From the NCBI RefSeq assembly GCF_026341815.1, contig NZ_JAPENX010000002.1:1-64000 (forward strand): a DNA stretch of 64,000 bases, written 5' to 3'. Below are positions 32,963 to 41,897 of this stretch, in pieces. The notes beneath the pieces were generated by a model that saw nothing but the letters and a program-made list of their open reading frames with translations, made no database searches and was not told the DNA's origin. The translations under genes were made by a program, and so were the position numbers. Every line of letters begins with the position of its first letter. The first letter of the stretch is position 1. This DNA comes from Streptomyces sp. NBC_00572. GTDB lineage: Bacteria > Actinomycetota > Actinomycetes > Streptomycetales > Streptomycetaceae.

Positions 32963-35032
32963 ATGAGCGAGCCTGTGGAGGAGCTGGTCAGCGGTGCCGC
33001 GCGGGATGCCGGGGGGTGGATGGGCGCGCTGGCGGTGGCGCAGGTGGCCACCAGCGCGGACGGCATCATCGTGCGGTGGAACCGCGCAGCCCAGGAGCTG
33101 CTGGGCTACACCCCGCACCATGTGGTGGGCCGGCACATCGCGGACCTTCTGCACCCCGGCGCGGACCGGAGTCTGGGACGGTCACTGTGGGAGGCCGCGG
33201 CCTCCGGCCGGGGCGTGATGGGCACGGTCACCGCCTGGCACGCCAAGGGGCATCCGATCGAGCTGGAGATCTGGGCGAGCCCGCTGCCCGACCGCCATGA
33301 GGACACGGCCGCGGTCATGGTGTTCGCCGCTGACGCCCACGCCGCACGCCGTATCCGTGGCTCGTCGGCCGTGTGGGACGGATTGTTCGCCCGCTCGCCG
33401 GTCGGCATCGCGGTTCTGGACACGCAGCTGCGGTTCCTGCGGGTCAATCCGGCTCTGGAGAGGATGAACGGCCTGTCGGAGTCCGCCCACGTCGGCCGGC
33501 GCCTGTCCCAGCTGCTGCCGGAGGTCAACGCCCGCGACATGGAAGAGGCGATGCGCACCGTCCTGGAGAGCGGGCAGCCGGTGCTCGATCGCCGCCGGTC
33601 CGGGCGCACTCCGGCGGCCCCCGATCGCGACCGGGTGTGGTCGTGCTCCTATGTCCGCGTCGAGGACCCCGGCGGCCGGGCGCTCGGGGTCATCGCCACC
33701 CTGCTCGACATCACCGACGAGCAGCGCGCCCAGACCGAGGCCGAGGCCGGGCGGCACCGTCTCGCCCTGCTCAGCGAGGCATCGATTCGCATCGGTTCCA
33801 GTCTGGAGCTGGAGGGCACCGCCCAGGACCTGGCCGACCTCGCCGTCCCCCGCCTTGCCGATGCCGTCACCGTCGATGTTCTCGACTCCCTCGCCCGCGG
33901 CGACGAACCCGGTCCGGGTCTCTCTGCCGGCGTGGGCCTGCGCCGCCTGGGCAAAGCCCCGCTGACCGGCTCCCCGGTCATCGCCGCTCTGGCTCCCCTC
34001 GGCCGCACCCTCGTCTTCCCGGCCGGAGCCCCCTACACCCAGGTCCTCGCTGGGCGCGAGCCGTTCTTGCTGGCCCACCTCGACGCGAAAGCGATCGCGC
34101 CCGCGGCACGCCACACCTCCCGGCCGGCGAAGCTGCTGGAACTGGGCGTGCACTCGTTCATGATGATCCCGCTCGTCGCCCGCGACCTGGTACTGGGCAT
34201 GGCCACCTTCTACCGCACCCGGCCCCTGGGCCCATTCGACAGCGACGACGCCGCGCTCGCCGCCCAGCTCGCCGCCCGCGCCGCGATCAGCATCGACAAC
34301 GCCCGCCTCTACCACCGCGAACACGACACCGCCGTCACCCTGCAGCGCAGCATGCTGCCCCAGCACATCACCCCTCCCCCGGGCATCGAGGTCGCCCACC
34401 GCTACCTGCCCGCCAGCGACGCCAACGAGGTCGGCGGCGACTGGTACGACGTCCTGCACCTGCCCGGCGGCAAGGCCGCCCTGCTGATCGGCGACGTCAT
34501 GGGGCACGGCATCGCCGCCGCGGCAGTCATGGGCCGGCTGTCCGCCAGCGTGCGCGCACTGGCCCGCCTCGACCTCGACCCGCAGGACATCCTGGCCCAG
34601 CTGGAAGCAGCACTGGAGGACATGACCGAGCCGATGCTCACCACCCTGCTGTACGCCGTCGTCGACCCGGCCACCGGCCACTGCCGCCTCACCCGCGCCG
34701 GGCACCCCCCGCCCGCGCTCATCAACCCGGACGGCGAAGTCCAGCTCCTCCATGTACCGCCGGGCACGCCGCTCGGCGTCGGCGGCACCCACTACACCAC
34801 CACCGACCACACCCTCCAGCCCGGCAGCATCCTCGTGCTGTACACCGACGGGCTCATCGAATCGCGCACCAGCGACATCGACGAACGCCTTGCCGAACTC
34901 ACCGACGCCCTGGCCGAGCCCTGTCCGTCCCTGGACGCCATGTGCGACAGTCTCCTGGCCCGCCTTGTGCCCGCCTCCGCCGACGACGACATCGCTCTCC
35001 TCATCGCCCGCACTCCGCCCGCCGGGGCATGA
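32963..35032 (+). CDS. PAS-PAS-GAF-PP2C (SpoIIE-type) serine phosphatase
   Basis: The 689-residue protein starts at 32963 (SEPVEELVSGAARDAGGWMG) after GGAGG. PAS domains lie at about residues 20-130 and 135-255, a GAF domain at about 275-450 (FMMIPLVARDLVLGMATFYR) and a PP2C phosphatase at about 465-689. Metal-binding motifs are visible: NEVGGDWYDVLHL, LIGDVMGHGIAAAA, LYTDGLIESR and DDDIALLIAR. Such proteins dephosphorylate anti-anti-sigma factors to control SigB-like sigma factors in stress and sporulation. The gene has no partner sigma regulator nearby. The sensed signal is unknown. Confidence 0.92.
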   Translation: MSEPVEELVSGAARDAGGWMGALAVAQVATSADGIIVRWNRAAQELLGYTPHHVVGRHIADLLHPGADRSLGRSLWEAAASGRGVMGTVTAWHAKGHPIELEIWASPLPDRHEDTAAVMVFAADAHAARRIRGSSAVWDGLFARSPVGIAVLDTQLRFLRVNPALERMNGLSESAHVGRRLSQLLPEVNARDMEEAMRTVLESGQPVLDRRRSGRTPAAPDRDRVWSCSYVRVEDPGGRALGVIATLLDITDEQRAQTEAEAGRHRLALLSEASIRIGSSLELEGTAQDLADLAVPRLADAVTVDVLDSLARGDEPGPGLSAGVGLRRLGKAPLTGSPVIAALAPLGRTLVFPAGAPYTQVLAGREPFLLAHLDAKAIAPAARHTSRPAKLLELGVHSFMMIPLVARDLVLGMATFYRTRPLGPFDSDDAALAAQLAARAAISIDNARLYHREHDTAVTLQRSMLPQHITPPPGIEVAHRYLPASDANEVGGDWYDVLHLPGGKAALLIGDVMGHGIAAAAVMGRLSASVRALARLDLDPQDILAQLEAALEDMTEPMLTTLLYAVVDPATGHCRLTRAGHPPPALINPDGEVQLLHVPPGTPLGVGGTHYTTTDHTLQPGSILVLYTDGLIESRTSDIDERLAELTDALAEPCPSLDAMCDSLLARLVPASADDDIALLIARTPPAGA

Positions 35033-35747
35033 ACGCCGTCCGCCCGCGTTCGAAGAATCTGACAGGTCAGATGCATCGTCGGACGTCCGGGGCCGCAGTG
35101 CCGATCTCGTAAGTTGATCAACGAAGTGCAGGCCGCGACGCAAGGCCATCCGCCCCTACGCCGAACCGAACCGAGCCGCCCGCAAAGCCCCTGGGGGTAC
35201 CGCGATGACGTCCGCCCGTCGTGTCCTCGTGTCGTCGCGGGGAAGCGGCGAGGATCCTGTGACCCTGAAGCATGGACGCCGCCGCACCCGACTGGGAGCC
35301 CACCCAGTTCCCGGGCCTTGAGGTCCGCAATGACGCGACGGGAAGCGTGCCATGCCGATGAGAGGTGACGCGCGGGCCGAGGTCACGCCGAGTGCGGCGC
35401 GGATCGCCTTGAACTTCTCAGCGGTTTGGCCGACGGTGAGGGAAGAAACGCCGTCACCGGCCGCGATGGACAAGTTCCGGGGAGCAAGGGTCTGTCGGCA
35501 CTCAGCCGGCCAGAGAGTTTCCGCAGGTCGGCAGCGTCGGCAACCCGTCAACGTCGGCAAACAGCGGCGCCAGCAGTCCTACTCGCGGGTGACTTGTCCG
35601 CTGGTGTCCGAGGCGGGAGTCCGGGGCGAAAGCCGCCGCTGCCTTTCACTGCCCTGCCGTAACCGCAGCGAGGCGGGTGGGCCGGGCGCTGAAATTGCAG
35701 GGCCGACCGGGCGCGCGTCACCCTGGTAGTCGAGGGCAGGTGCTGAC
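35033..35747. other. No supported gene
   Basis: Several frames stay open by chance in GC-rich DNA, for example minus-strand SSLTVGQTAEKFKAIRAALG, but none has a start, a ribosome binding site or a recognisable domain. Confidence 0.45.
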
Positions 35748-36611
35748 GTGCACACCAGCGACGAGATCTACCACCGGGTGCTCTGGGACCCGCGCTTCGA
35801 CCCCGAGCGGTTCGTGATGGGGATCGCCGAGCGCGGGGCCCCGCCGAAGCGGGTCCTGCTCGGCGACTTCGTACCGGGCGGGGAGATCCCCTGGCACCGG
35901 GTGGCGTTCTTCGAGGCGGACGGCCAGGTCGTCTGGGACCGCGCCTCCGGCGTCGACCGGCTCGACGAGACTCTCGTCGGGCAGGTCGGTCCCGTGCCGG
36001 ACCCGGCACCCGGCGACGTCCTCGCCGTACCGTCGACGAACCGCACCGCCGTCGCCTGGCTGCCGCCGGCGGAGTTGTGGCCGCCGATCCAGCACATTCG
36101 CCGCGAACACGACCGGCAGATCCGCCGCTGGCCGCCGCACGTCAACGTGCTCTTCGGTTTCGTCCCCGAGGCCGAGTTCGCCCGGGCCCTGCCGCTGGTC
36201 GCCGCGGCGCTCGCCGAGACGCCGCCGTTCACCGCCCGCCTGGCGGGCGTCCACTGGTTCGGACACCGCGAGGACGCCACCGTCTGGCTCGACCCGGCCG
36301 CCGCCGGCGACGAGCCCTGGGCGCGGCTGCGGGAGTCCCTGGAGCTCCGCTTCCCGCTCTGCGGATGGCACGCGCACGGCTTCACCCCGCACCTGTCCCT
36401 CGGCCGTACCCCGGACCCGCACCTCCTCGCCCGCAAGGTGCAAGCCCTCCTTGGCCCCATGACGGCCCGGGTCGACGAGCTGGTCCTGCTCTCCCGGCGA
36501 GGCGACGAGCCGATGCGGGTCCGGGCCCGCGTCCTGCTCGGCAGCGGCGGCGTACGCCACCCGGAGAAACCGGCCCTTCCGGGCAACCATCCGTCGTCAT
36601 CGCCCGTCTAG
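35748..36611 (+). CDS. DUF504/MJ1316 RNA-end domain fused to a 2H phosphoesterase
   Basis: Residues 1-80 match the MJ1316/DUF504 family: EIYHRVLWDPRFDPERFVMG, KRVLLGDFVPGGEIPWHRV, EADGQVVWDRASGVDRL. This module is thought to recognise 2',3'-cyclic RNA ends. Residues 110-287 form a 2H phosphoesterase (2'-5' RNA ligase-like) with the paired motifs HVNVLFGF and HLSLGR. Together the protein may bind and process cyclic-phosphate RNA ends, such as those made by toxin RNases or tRNA breaks. A GTG at 35748 with AGGTG upstream fits. No operon partners. The assignment is by motif only. Confidence 0.82.
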   Translation: MHTSDEIYHRVLWDPRFDPERFVMGIAERGAPPKRVLLGDFVPGGEIPWHRVAFFEADGQVVWDRASGVDRLDETLVGQVGPVPDPAPGDVLAVPSTNRTAVAWLPPAELWPPIQHIRREHDRQIRRWPPHVNVLFGFVPEAEFARALPLVAAALAETPPFTARLAGVHWFGHREDATVWLDPAAAGDEPWARLRESLELRFPLCGWHAHGFTPHLSLGRTPDPHLLARKVQALLGPMTARVDELVLLSRRGDEPMRVRARVLLGSGGVRHPEKPALPGNHPSSSPV

Positions 36612-37019
36612 TCAGGTGCGGCACGATCTGACGCCGACGTTCCTCAGGCCCCGGTTCGGAGGGGGACGAGCCCACCCTGGCGAAGGCACCGTCAACCAGC
36701 GGTTGAGGTACGCCCCAGGGCAGTCCGGGTGACCGCGACGCGCCCCATCCGTCCGCGCTGCGGATGCGGATGCGGATGCGGATGCGGATGCGGATGCGGA
36801 TTGCAGAGGTCGTCCACTGTTTCCTGGCGGTCCTGCCGTCCCGGTGCCCGTGGACAACCGCGGCCGGGTCGGCGAGCTCGGTCAGGGCGTGAACGGCGGC
36901 GTCCTTGCCATGTCTTTGACCGCGCTCTTGCCCGACCTCCACGCCATGCCCTCGCTCGCTCGTCGACATCGAGTTCTGGGGCTGGCGCCTGCCGACCTCG
37001 GTTCGGCAAGATTTCCGGC
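36612..37019. other. Intergenic with hexamer repeat
   Basis: Besides the CGGATG repeat at 36761-36800, no gene or terminator was recognised. An open frame from 36729 runs into the NACHT gene, but its Cys/Gly repeat start is an artefact of the repeat. Confidence 0.5.
36761..36800. repeat. CGGATG hexamer repeat, about 6.7 copies
   Basis: Six perfect CGGATG units followed by CGGA. The unit codes for Cys-Gly on one strand and Ile-Arg on the other if read, but it lies in non-coding DNA. Confidence 0.9.
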
Positions 37020-39026
37020 ATGGGGATGCGGCGAGCGATCCAGCGACGCCTGCTGTGGTCCGGGGCAGGCGCGGTCGGGGTGTGGCTCCTGGCGTTGGGG
37101 TTCATGGGCGGTTGGGACGTCGCAGATCCCGTCGCCAGTGTCGTGGGAGCCCTCGCAGGCGTGGCGGGCCTGTCCTACGCCCTGGTTGCTCCGCTGGACA
37201 CGGAGCAGTTGGCCGACCGGCTGGCGGGCGAAGTCGTGCGGCAGGAGCAGGGCGAGTATGTGCGGTGGCTGGACGGGAGTACCGGTGGACGTATCGACCT
37301 CGCCTACACCGTGCTTGTCCACGGCCAGGTCGAAGGGGCGCCGATCGATGGGCGACTGAGTGAGCTGACTGCACTGCACGATCGCCTCTCACCGTCGCGC
37401 ATGGTCATCACCAGCGCCGACATCACGGACGATGCCGGGACAGGAAAGTCCCTGGCAGCCCTGTCGATGGTGCTCGACCTCGCACGGGACAGGCAGCCCG
37501 GACAGGCCGTCGCCCTGCGCATGGCAGCCACGTCGTGGACCGGCCAGGACCTGGAGGACTGGCTTGTCCGGCACCTGGTGACGGCCTTCGGCGTGGGCAG
37601 CGGGCCGGCGCGACGGTTGGTGGAGGCACGCCTCGTGCTTCCCGTCGTCGACGGCCTCGACGAACTGGACCCGCCGGGTACCGCCCCATACTCCAGCCGG
37701 GCCGCCTCACTGGTGCGCCTGTTGAACAACTGGCAGCACGGCACGCAACCGGCCGCCGTGGTCCTCACCTGTCGACGCGGCGTCTACGACGGCCTTGTCA
37801 GCGCGGAGGCGCACCTGCGGGCCGCCGTCGTGGTGCGGCTGGCGCCGGTCGACGCAGAGCAGAGCCGAGCATTCCTCCGCAGGAGCGTGGCCGACACCGA
37901 GGCGGGACTGAGCCGCTGGCAGCCGGTGCTCGATGCGCTGGCCGCCGCCCCGCAGGGGTCCGTAGCTGCGCGGACGCCGGCCGTTGCCCGGCTGCGTCAG
38001 GCATTGGCGACGCCCTGGCGCCTGTCGCTCGCAGTGGCGGTCTACCAGGAACGGACCGCTGAGGGCCACTATCGCCGCAATCCCGCAGAACTTCTTCCGC
38101 TCGCCGAGTCCGGCACGCTTCACCAGCACCTCCTCGACCTCTACATTCCGGCGGTGCTGGCCGCGCGGGGAGATGAGACCGTGGACCCCAACGGTCCGGC
38201 CCGACGCTGGCTGGCCGTACTGGCCTCCTACCTCGACGGCAACCGCCACGGGCGACGGGCGGAAGACCGCACGCTCTCCGCCACGGACCTCGTGCTGCCC
38301 GAGCTGTGGCCCATGGTCGGGGCGCAGCGCACCAAGCGTGCCATTCGGTGGGCCTGCCTCGTCTGGGCGGCAGCGATCGAGCTCGCGGTGGTGGTCCGAG
38401 CGGCCCTGACGTCCTGGGATCAACTCGGCTTCTCCTTTCTACCGTTGTTCGCACTGCTGTTCGCGTTTGGGCCGGACCTGTGGGAGGGCGATGACCGTAT
38501 GGTTCTGCGGCCGCACCGCTTCGCGCTGGGATGCGCCTTGGGTTCCGTCCCTCTCGTGCTCGTCGGGTTGTTCGTTCCCTCGACGGGTTCGCCGGCCGGC
38601 TGGGTGGCGGCTGCGGCAGCCTTCGGGCTGATGGCCGGTGGTGCCATGGGCGTTGCTGTCGCGCCCGACGAACGACGAGACGGGCCCCGCGCCCTTGTGC
38701 GCAGCGACGCGGTTTCCTGGGTCCTGTTCCTGGGAGACCTCGTGGCGATCTTCGCTCTGCTGGGCTATGGGATAGCCGGTTGGCAGGGCCTCGTTTTGGC
38801 GCTTCTGCCTCTCGCGCTCTTCGGTGCGCTCAGCTTCCACACGTTGTCGTTCCGGTACGTGGTCTTTCTCGTGCTGGCCCGGGGGATGCTGCCGTGGCGG
38901 CTCGGCCGCTTCCTGCACGCGTGCCACCAGGCCGGGATACTGCGGACGGCCGGTGCCGCCTACCAGTTCCGGCACCACGAACTCCAGGACCACCTAGCCG
39001 GCCAGCGGGATCGCGCGGACATGTGA
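37020..39026 (+). CDS. NACHT-type NTPase with membrane segments
   Basis: The ATG at 37020 (or 37026) gives 668 residues. After two N-terminal hydrophobic spans (LLWSGAGAVGVWLLALGFMG, VASVVGALAGVAGLSYALVA), the P-loop is DDAGTGKSLAAL (Lys143; the usual first glycine is Asp), and the Walker B/NACHT signature is LPVVDGLDELD (Asp211), followed by AAVVLTCRRGVYDGL. The C-terminal half has several hydrophobic segments (about 445-615: VWAAAIELAVVVRAAL, LVLVGLFV, AFGLMAGGAMGV, LLPLALFGALSF) and ends RTAGAAYQFRHHELQDHLA. Known: NACHT STAND ATPases of streptomycetes are candidate sensors in phage defence. The membrane tail suggests a membrane effector. It is a single gene with no clear operon partner. 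Confidence 0.85.
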   Translation: MGMRRAIQRRLLWSGAGAVGVWLLALGFMGGWDVADPVASVVGALAGVAGLSYALVAPLDTEQLADRLAGEVVRQEQGEYVRWLDGSTGGRIDLAYTVLVHGQVEGAPIDGRLSELTALHDRLSPSRMVITSADITDDAGTGKSLAALSMVLDLARDRQPGQAVALRMAATSWTGQDLEDWLVRHLVTAFGVGSGPARRLVEARLVLPVVDGLDELDPPGTAPYSSRAASLVRLLNNWQHGTQPAAVVLTCRRGVYDGLVSAEAHLRAAVVVRLAPVDAEQSRAFLRRSVADTEAGLSRWQPVLDALAAAPQGSVAARTPAVARLRQALATPWRLSLAVAVYQERTAEGHYRRNPAELLPLAESGTLHQHLLDLYIPAVLAARGDETVDPNGPARRWLAVLASYLDGNRHGRRAEDRTLSATDLVLPELWPMVGAQRTKRAIRWACLVWAAAIELAVVVRAALTSWDQLGFSFLPLFALLFAFGPDLWEGDDRMVLRPHRFALGCALGSVPLVLVGLFVPSTGSPAGWVAAAAAFGLMAGGAMGVAVAPDERRDGPRALVRSDAVSWVLFLGDLVAIFALLGYGIAGWQGLVLALLPLALFGALSFHTLSFRYVVFLVLARGMLPWRLGRFLHACHQAGILRTAGAAYQFRHHELQDHLAGQRDRADM

Positions 39027-39052
39027 GGCACTGGACGCTGTGCGCTCCTCGG

Positions 39053-39361
39053 TACGCCTCCGCGGTGCACCTCAGCGTTGGGCAGCCGATCGGGCAGTGG
39101 CTGTCGAACCTGCGCCGCCCGGGTGCTGTCGTCGACAAGCCGGAGTGGGAAGCTGCGCTGCGGGAGCTCGACGAGGACTTGAACCCGTCGTGGCCGGGCG
39201 GGCGGCAGCGGCATTTTGCTGTGGTGCGGGAGATGCTCGTGGAGGAGACCGTCCTTGCCCACGTCGAGCCGGGCGTCACCGTGCATGGGGTGGACATCGG
39301 GGCGTGGCTCGTGCAGCAGCGTCAGCCAGCCCTGTGGGCCGGGCTGATGGACGGGTGTCGG
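39053..39361 (+). pseudogene. Helicase-associated domain fragment
   Basis: The frame reads GQPIGQWLSNLRRPGAVVDK then LDEDLNPSWPGGRQRHFAVV, MLVEETVLAHVEPGVTVHGV and DIGAWLVQQRQPALWAGLMD, a recognisable C-terminal helicase-associated (HA) repeat. The rest of the helicase is absent. It overlaps no other gene and has no start, so it is a stump. Confidence 0.65.
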
Positions 39362-39606
39362 CGTACACATCAACCGTGCTCAGCCGCCCGCGGACGTACA
39401 GGGTCTGTCGCTGATCTTGTGACGCGGCGAGGCCGAACGTCTCGCGAGACACGGATCCCGGTCATACCAGGGACGAGGCGTCGGCTTCGACCGCGCCGAC
39501 GGGTACACGGACCTGGCCAGGTCTTCCTCGCTGACCCTGCCGGGATGCTGCTGGATCGCGCGGGCGGCCATCCCCGCCCCGAGCTCGGGTCAGCCGCCGG
39601 ATCACC

Positions 39607-40863
39607 TCAGCCGCCTGACCCGCCGCCGGTCGTAGCCCCGGTGATGGCCTGTGTCTCCCGCCCGATCATGTCCTGCAGCGGCACGCCGTCGATGTTGCTG
39701 AGGATGACGCCGACCCAGCCGGTGTACGGGTAGATGTCCCAGTTGGCGGCGACACCCGGGTTGCCTCCGGCGCGCTGGTACTTCCACTGCCCGTTGACGA
39801 TGGAGACCGGAATCCCGTACGTGCCGAACGACGCCGGTCCGTGGGGGATCTTGGCTCCGGTGAGCACGTCGGCCCAGGGCCGGTCCAGAAGTGTGCCGTC
39901 GCCCAGCGCGCGTGCGAACCGGACCAGATCCGGCGCGGTGGCGAAGCCACCGTCCCCGGGGGCATCGATGAAGGCGCGGCCCGGGTTCCTGCCGAATACG
40001 TTCGGGTTCGGACTGCTCTTGTCCAGGTTGCGGACGGCGTCCACCTGGCTGCCGTCGGCCAGCGTCATGCACGGGTGCGCGATGTGCTTGTCGGTGAGCC
40101 ACTGCGGCCTGGTGTAGAACGCCGAGCCGGTCATGCCGCAGCGCTTGAAGATGTGTTCCTCGACGTAGTCCCAGTACGTCGTGCCGGCCACGGCCTCCAC
40201 GATCAGCGCGGAAATGGTGACCTCCACCTCCGCGTGAGAGGTGTCGGGGGTGCCCGGGACGCCCACCAGTTTCGCCTGCCGGGCCCGCTGCTCATAGTAC
40301 TTGTGCACCTCATCCCGGCTCTGGAAGACGCGTTGCACGTCCTCATCCGGGCTGTCCAGCCCGGAGGTGCCGGAAAGCAGGTGATGGATGGTCACCTTCT
40401 CGGCGACGTCCTTGGCGAAGCCCTTCAGATGGGTACCCACCGTGTCCGACAACTTCACCTTGCCCTGCTGCGCCAACTGCAAGATGGCCACCGCGCCGAA
40501 CGGCTTGCCCGCCGAACTGAGGCTGAACGCGACGCCCTCGTGATTGCGGATCCCCTTCTCCTTGTCGGCCATGCCGTAGCTGCGCGACAGCACCGTCCGG
40601 CCCTGGTGCGACAACAGCACCACGCCGGAGAACTTGCCCTCGGCGGCCAGCTTCGCCACGTACCGGTCGTATGCTCCGCCAGGCCGGGTGTCCGGTGGGA
40701 TGCCGGGGTCGGCTGGGGCCGGACGGTGCTGTCCCGCAGCTACGGCATGGCCGCGTCGGGCGCCCACCAGCGGCACGCCGGCGGCCACCACGCCGGCGGC
40801 CGCCAACCCGCCCCACCCGAGGAGCCGCCGCCGGTCAATACCACGTACGGAATCCGAGTCCAT
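39607..40863 (-). CDS. Tat-exported beta-lactamase/DD-peptidase-like protein with altered motifs
   Basis: The ATG at 40863 begins a Tat signal (VRGIDRRRLLGWGGLAAAGV), giving 418 residues. The family is the serine beta-lactamase-like/penicillin-binding type: SSAGKPF supplies the S-x-x-K motif with Ser117 and Lys120. The second motif, usually YSN, is replaced around PGTPDTSHAEVEVTISALIV, and the third, usually HxG, is replaced by RAGGNPG. The core fold otherwise looks intact, for example TYWDYVEEHIFKRCGMTGSA. It may be a scaffold or have a changed reaction. An earlier start in the same frame would put the signal 46 residues inside, so it is not used. Confidence 0.8.
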   Translation of the reverse strand: MDSDSVRGIDRRRLLGWGGLAAAGVVAAGVPLVGARRGHAVAAGQHRPAPADPGIPPDTRPGGAYDRYVAKLAAEGKFSGVVLLSHQGRTVLSRSYGMADKEKGIRNHEGVAFSLSSAGKPFGAVAILQLAQQGKVKLSDTVGTHLKGFAKDVAEKVTIHHLLSGTSGLDSPDEDVQRVFQSRDEVHKYYEQRARQAKLVGVPGTPDTSHAEVEVTISALIVEAVAGTTYWDYVEEHIFKRCGMTGSAFYTRPQWLTDKHIAHPCMTLADGSQVDAVRNLDKSSPNPNVFGRNPGRAFIDAPGDGGFATAPDLVRFARALGDGTLLDRPWADVLTGAKIPHGPASFGTYGIPVSIVNGQWKYQRAGGNPGVAANWDIYPYTGWVGVILSNIDGVPLQDMIGRETQAITGATTGGGSGG

Positions 40864-41001
40864 GATCACGGTCCATTCTCGATCGCCAGCCCGACCGTTG
40901 CAGGTCTGCCGCTGTCCATGCCTCCACTGAAGACGGAAGACTGTTGCGGTGGCGTATGCGATTTTCGATACGCCCGCGAGACTTCGAAGCCCCGGCATCA
41001 A

Positions 41002-41290
41002 GGAACTGTCGCAAACTGGCAGTGAGAGGGCCCTGTCGCTGATGATCGCGACAGCCCGGCTACTGCAGGTGCTGGACGACTCGTCCTAAAACATCGCGCT
41101 GCCGAGCATCCAGGACGAGCTCGTCATCACGCCCGCACGTCTGCTGCCCTGGACCATGAACGCCTGGGAACCGCGGCGGCGGCACGCGCATCCACCCCGG
41201 TGCGCCGGTCGGCCGGGAGCGACAGTCGGCCAGCACCGGTGGTGTCAGTGACAGCTCGTAGGGTGCGCTGGGATTCGACGAGGAGGTTCC
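41002..41290. other. Short gap, possible degenerate coding trace
   Basis: The plus strand shows LMIATARLLQVLDDSS, a stop, then PSIQDELVITPARLLPWTMN, which may be a decayed gene. No start or domain can be supported. Confidence 0.25.
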
Positions 41291-41887
41291 ATGGGCTTTT
41301 CCGGTCATCTGGTCTTTGCGCGCAGCGAGCGCCCACTGCTGGAAGCACCCCTGTTCGGCAGCACCGGTCCAGAGCTGAGGGACGACGTGCACGAGTGGCA
41401 GCCGCGGCCGGGTGGCTGGCAGACCCTGCAGTTGGAACAAGGCATCTGGGAGGACGAGCACCTGTCCACCTTGGTCGATTGGACCGGAGTGCCGGCCTGT
41501 GTCGCCGATGTCTCCGACAGCAGCGTCGCCCTCGTGACCGGCCTGGACACCATCGGGCACCGCTGGCAGGCATGGCTCAACCTGGACAACGCCGCTGCTC
41601 TCCTCGTCGAGGAACCCGAGGACATGGACGACGTGAGCCTGTGGATGGCCACCCCGGAGTTCGAAGAGGTCATCGGACGTAAGCGCGCAGAACTCGATGC
41701 GGAGGTACCGGCCGACGCCGAAGGCGCTCTCATATGGGCGTCAGCAGCTGGTGTCCAAGCCGCGGCGCAGCAGCCGCGGATCGAGGAACTGCTGCGCGCA
41801 CAGGAGACCTTCGTCGAGGAGCTGTTCGACGCGCTGCTGGACGAGCTGGGCTTCTCTGAAGCTGTCCACTCCGCACCGCAGCCATAA
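41291..41887 (+). CDS. Hypothetical acidic protein
   Basis: The ATG at 41291 after GAGGAGG gives 198 residues: GFSGHLVFARSERPLLEAPL, a Trp-rich middle (EWQPRPGGWQTLQLEQGIWE) and a helical acidic C-terminus (RIEELLRAQETFVEELFDAL). No signal peptide or known domain is visible. Similar proteins seem common in streptomycetes but have no known role. The TAA at 41885-41887 is followed directly by 13 bases matching an IS5-type end and then by an IS element. Confidence 0.65.
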   Translation: MGFSGHLVFARSERPLLEAPLFGSTGPELRDDVHEWQPRPGGWQTLQLEQGIWEDEHLSTLVDWTGVPACVADVSDSSVALVTGLDTIGHRWQAWLNLDNAAALLVEEPEDMDDVSLWMATPEFEEVIGRKRAELDAEVPADAEGALIWASAAGVQAAAQQPRIEELLRAQETFVEELFDALLDELGFSEAVHSAPQP

Positions 41888-41897
41888 TAAACGACGT

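Noticed and set aside
35156..35560. Minus-strand 134-codon frame with SSLTVGQTAEKFKAIRAALG
   Set aside because: No ribosome binding site, no recognised domain, and the ends are Arg/Pro-rich as in chance GC-rich frames.
36729..37019. Earlier start for the NACHT gene
   Set aside because: The added N-terminus is encoded by the CGGATG repeat and gives a Cys-Gly string; the natural start is at 37020.
39380..39606. Possible IS end near GGTCTGTCGCTGATCTTGTG
   Set aside because: It resembles IS outer ends, and a short similar phrase occurs near 41030, but no transposase or matching inverted repeat could be placed.
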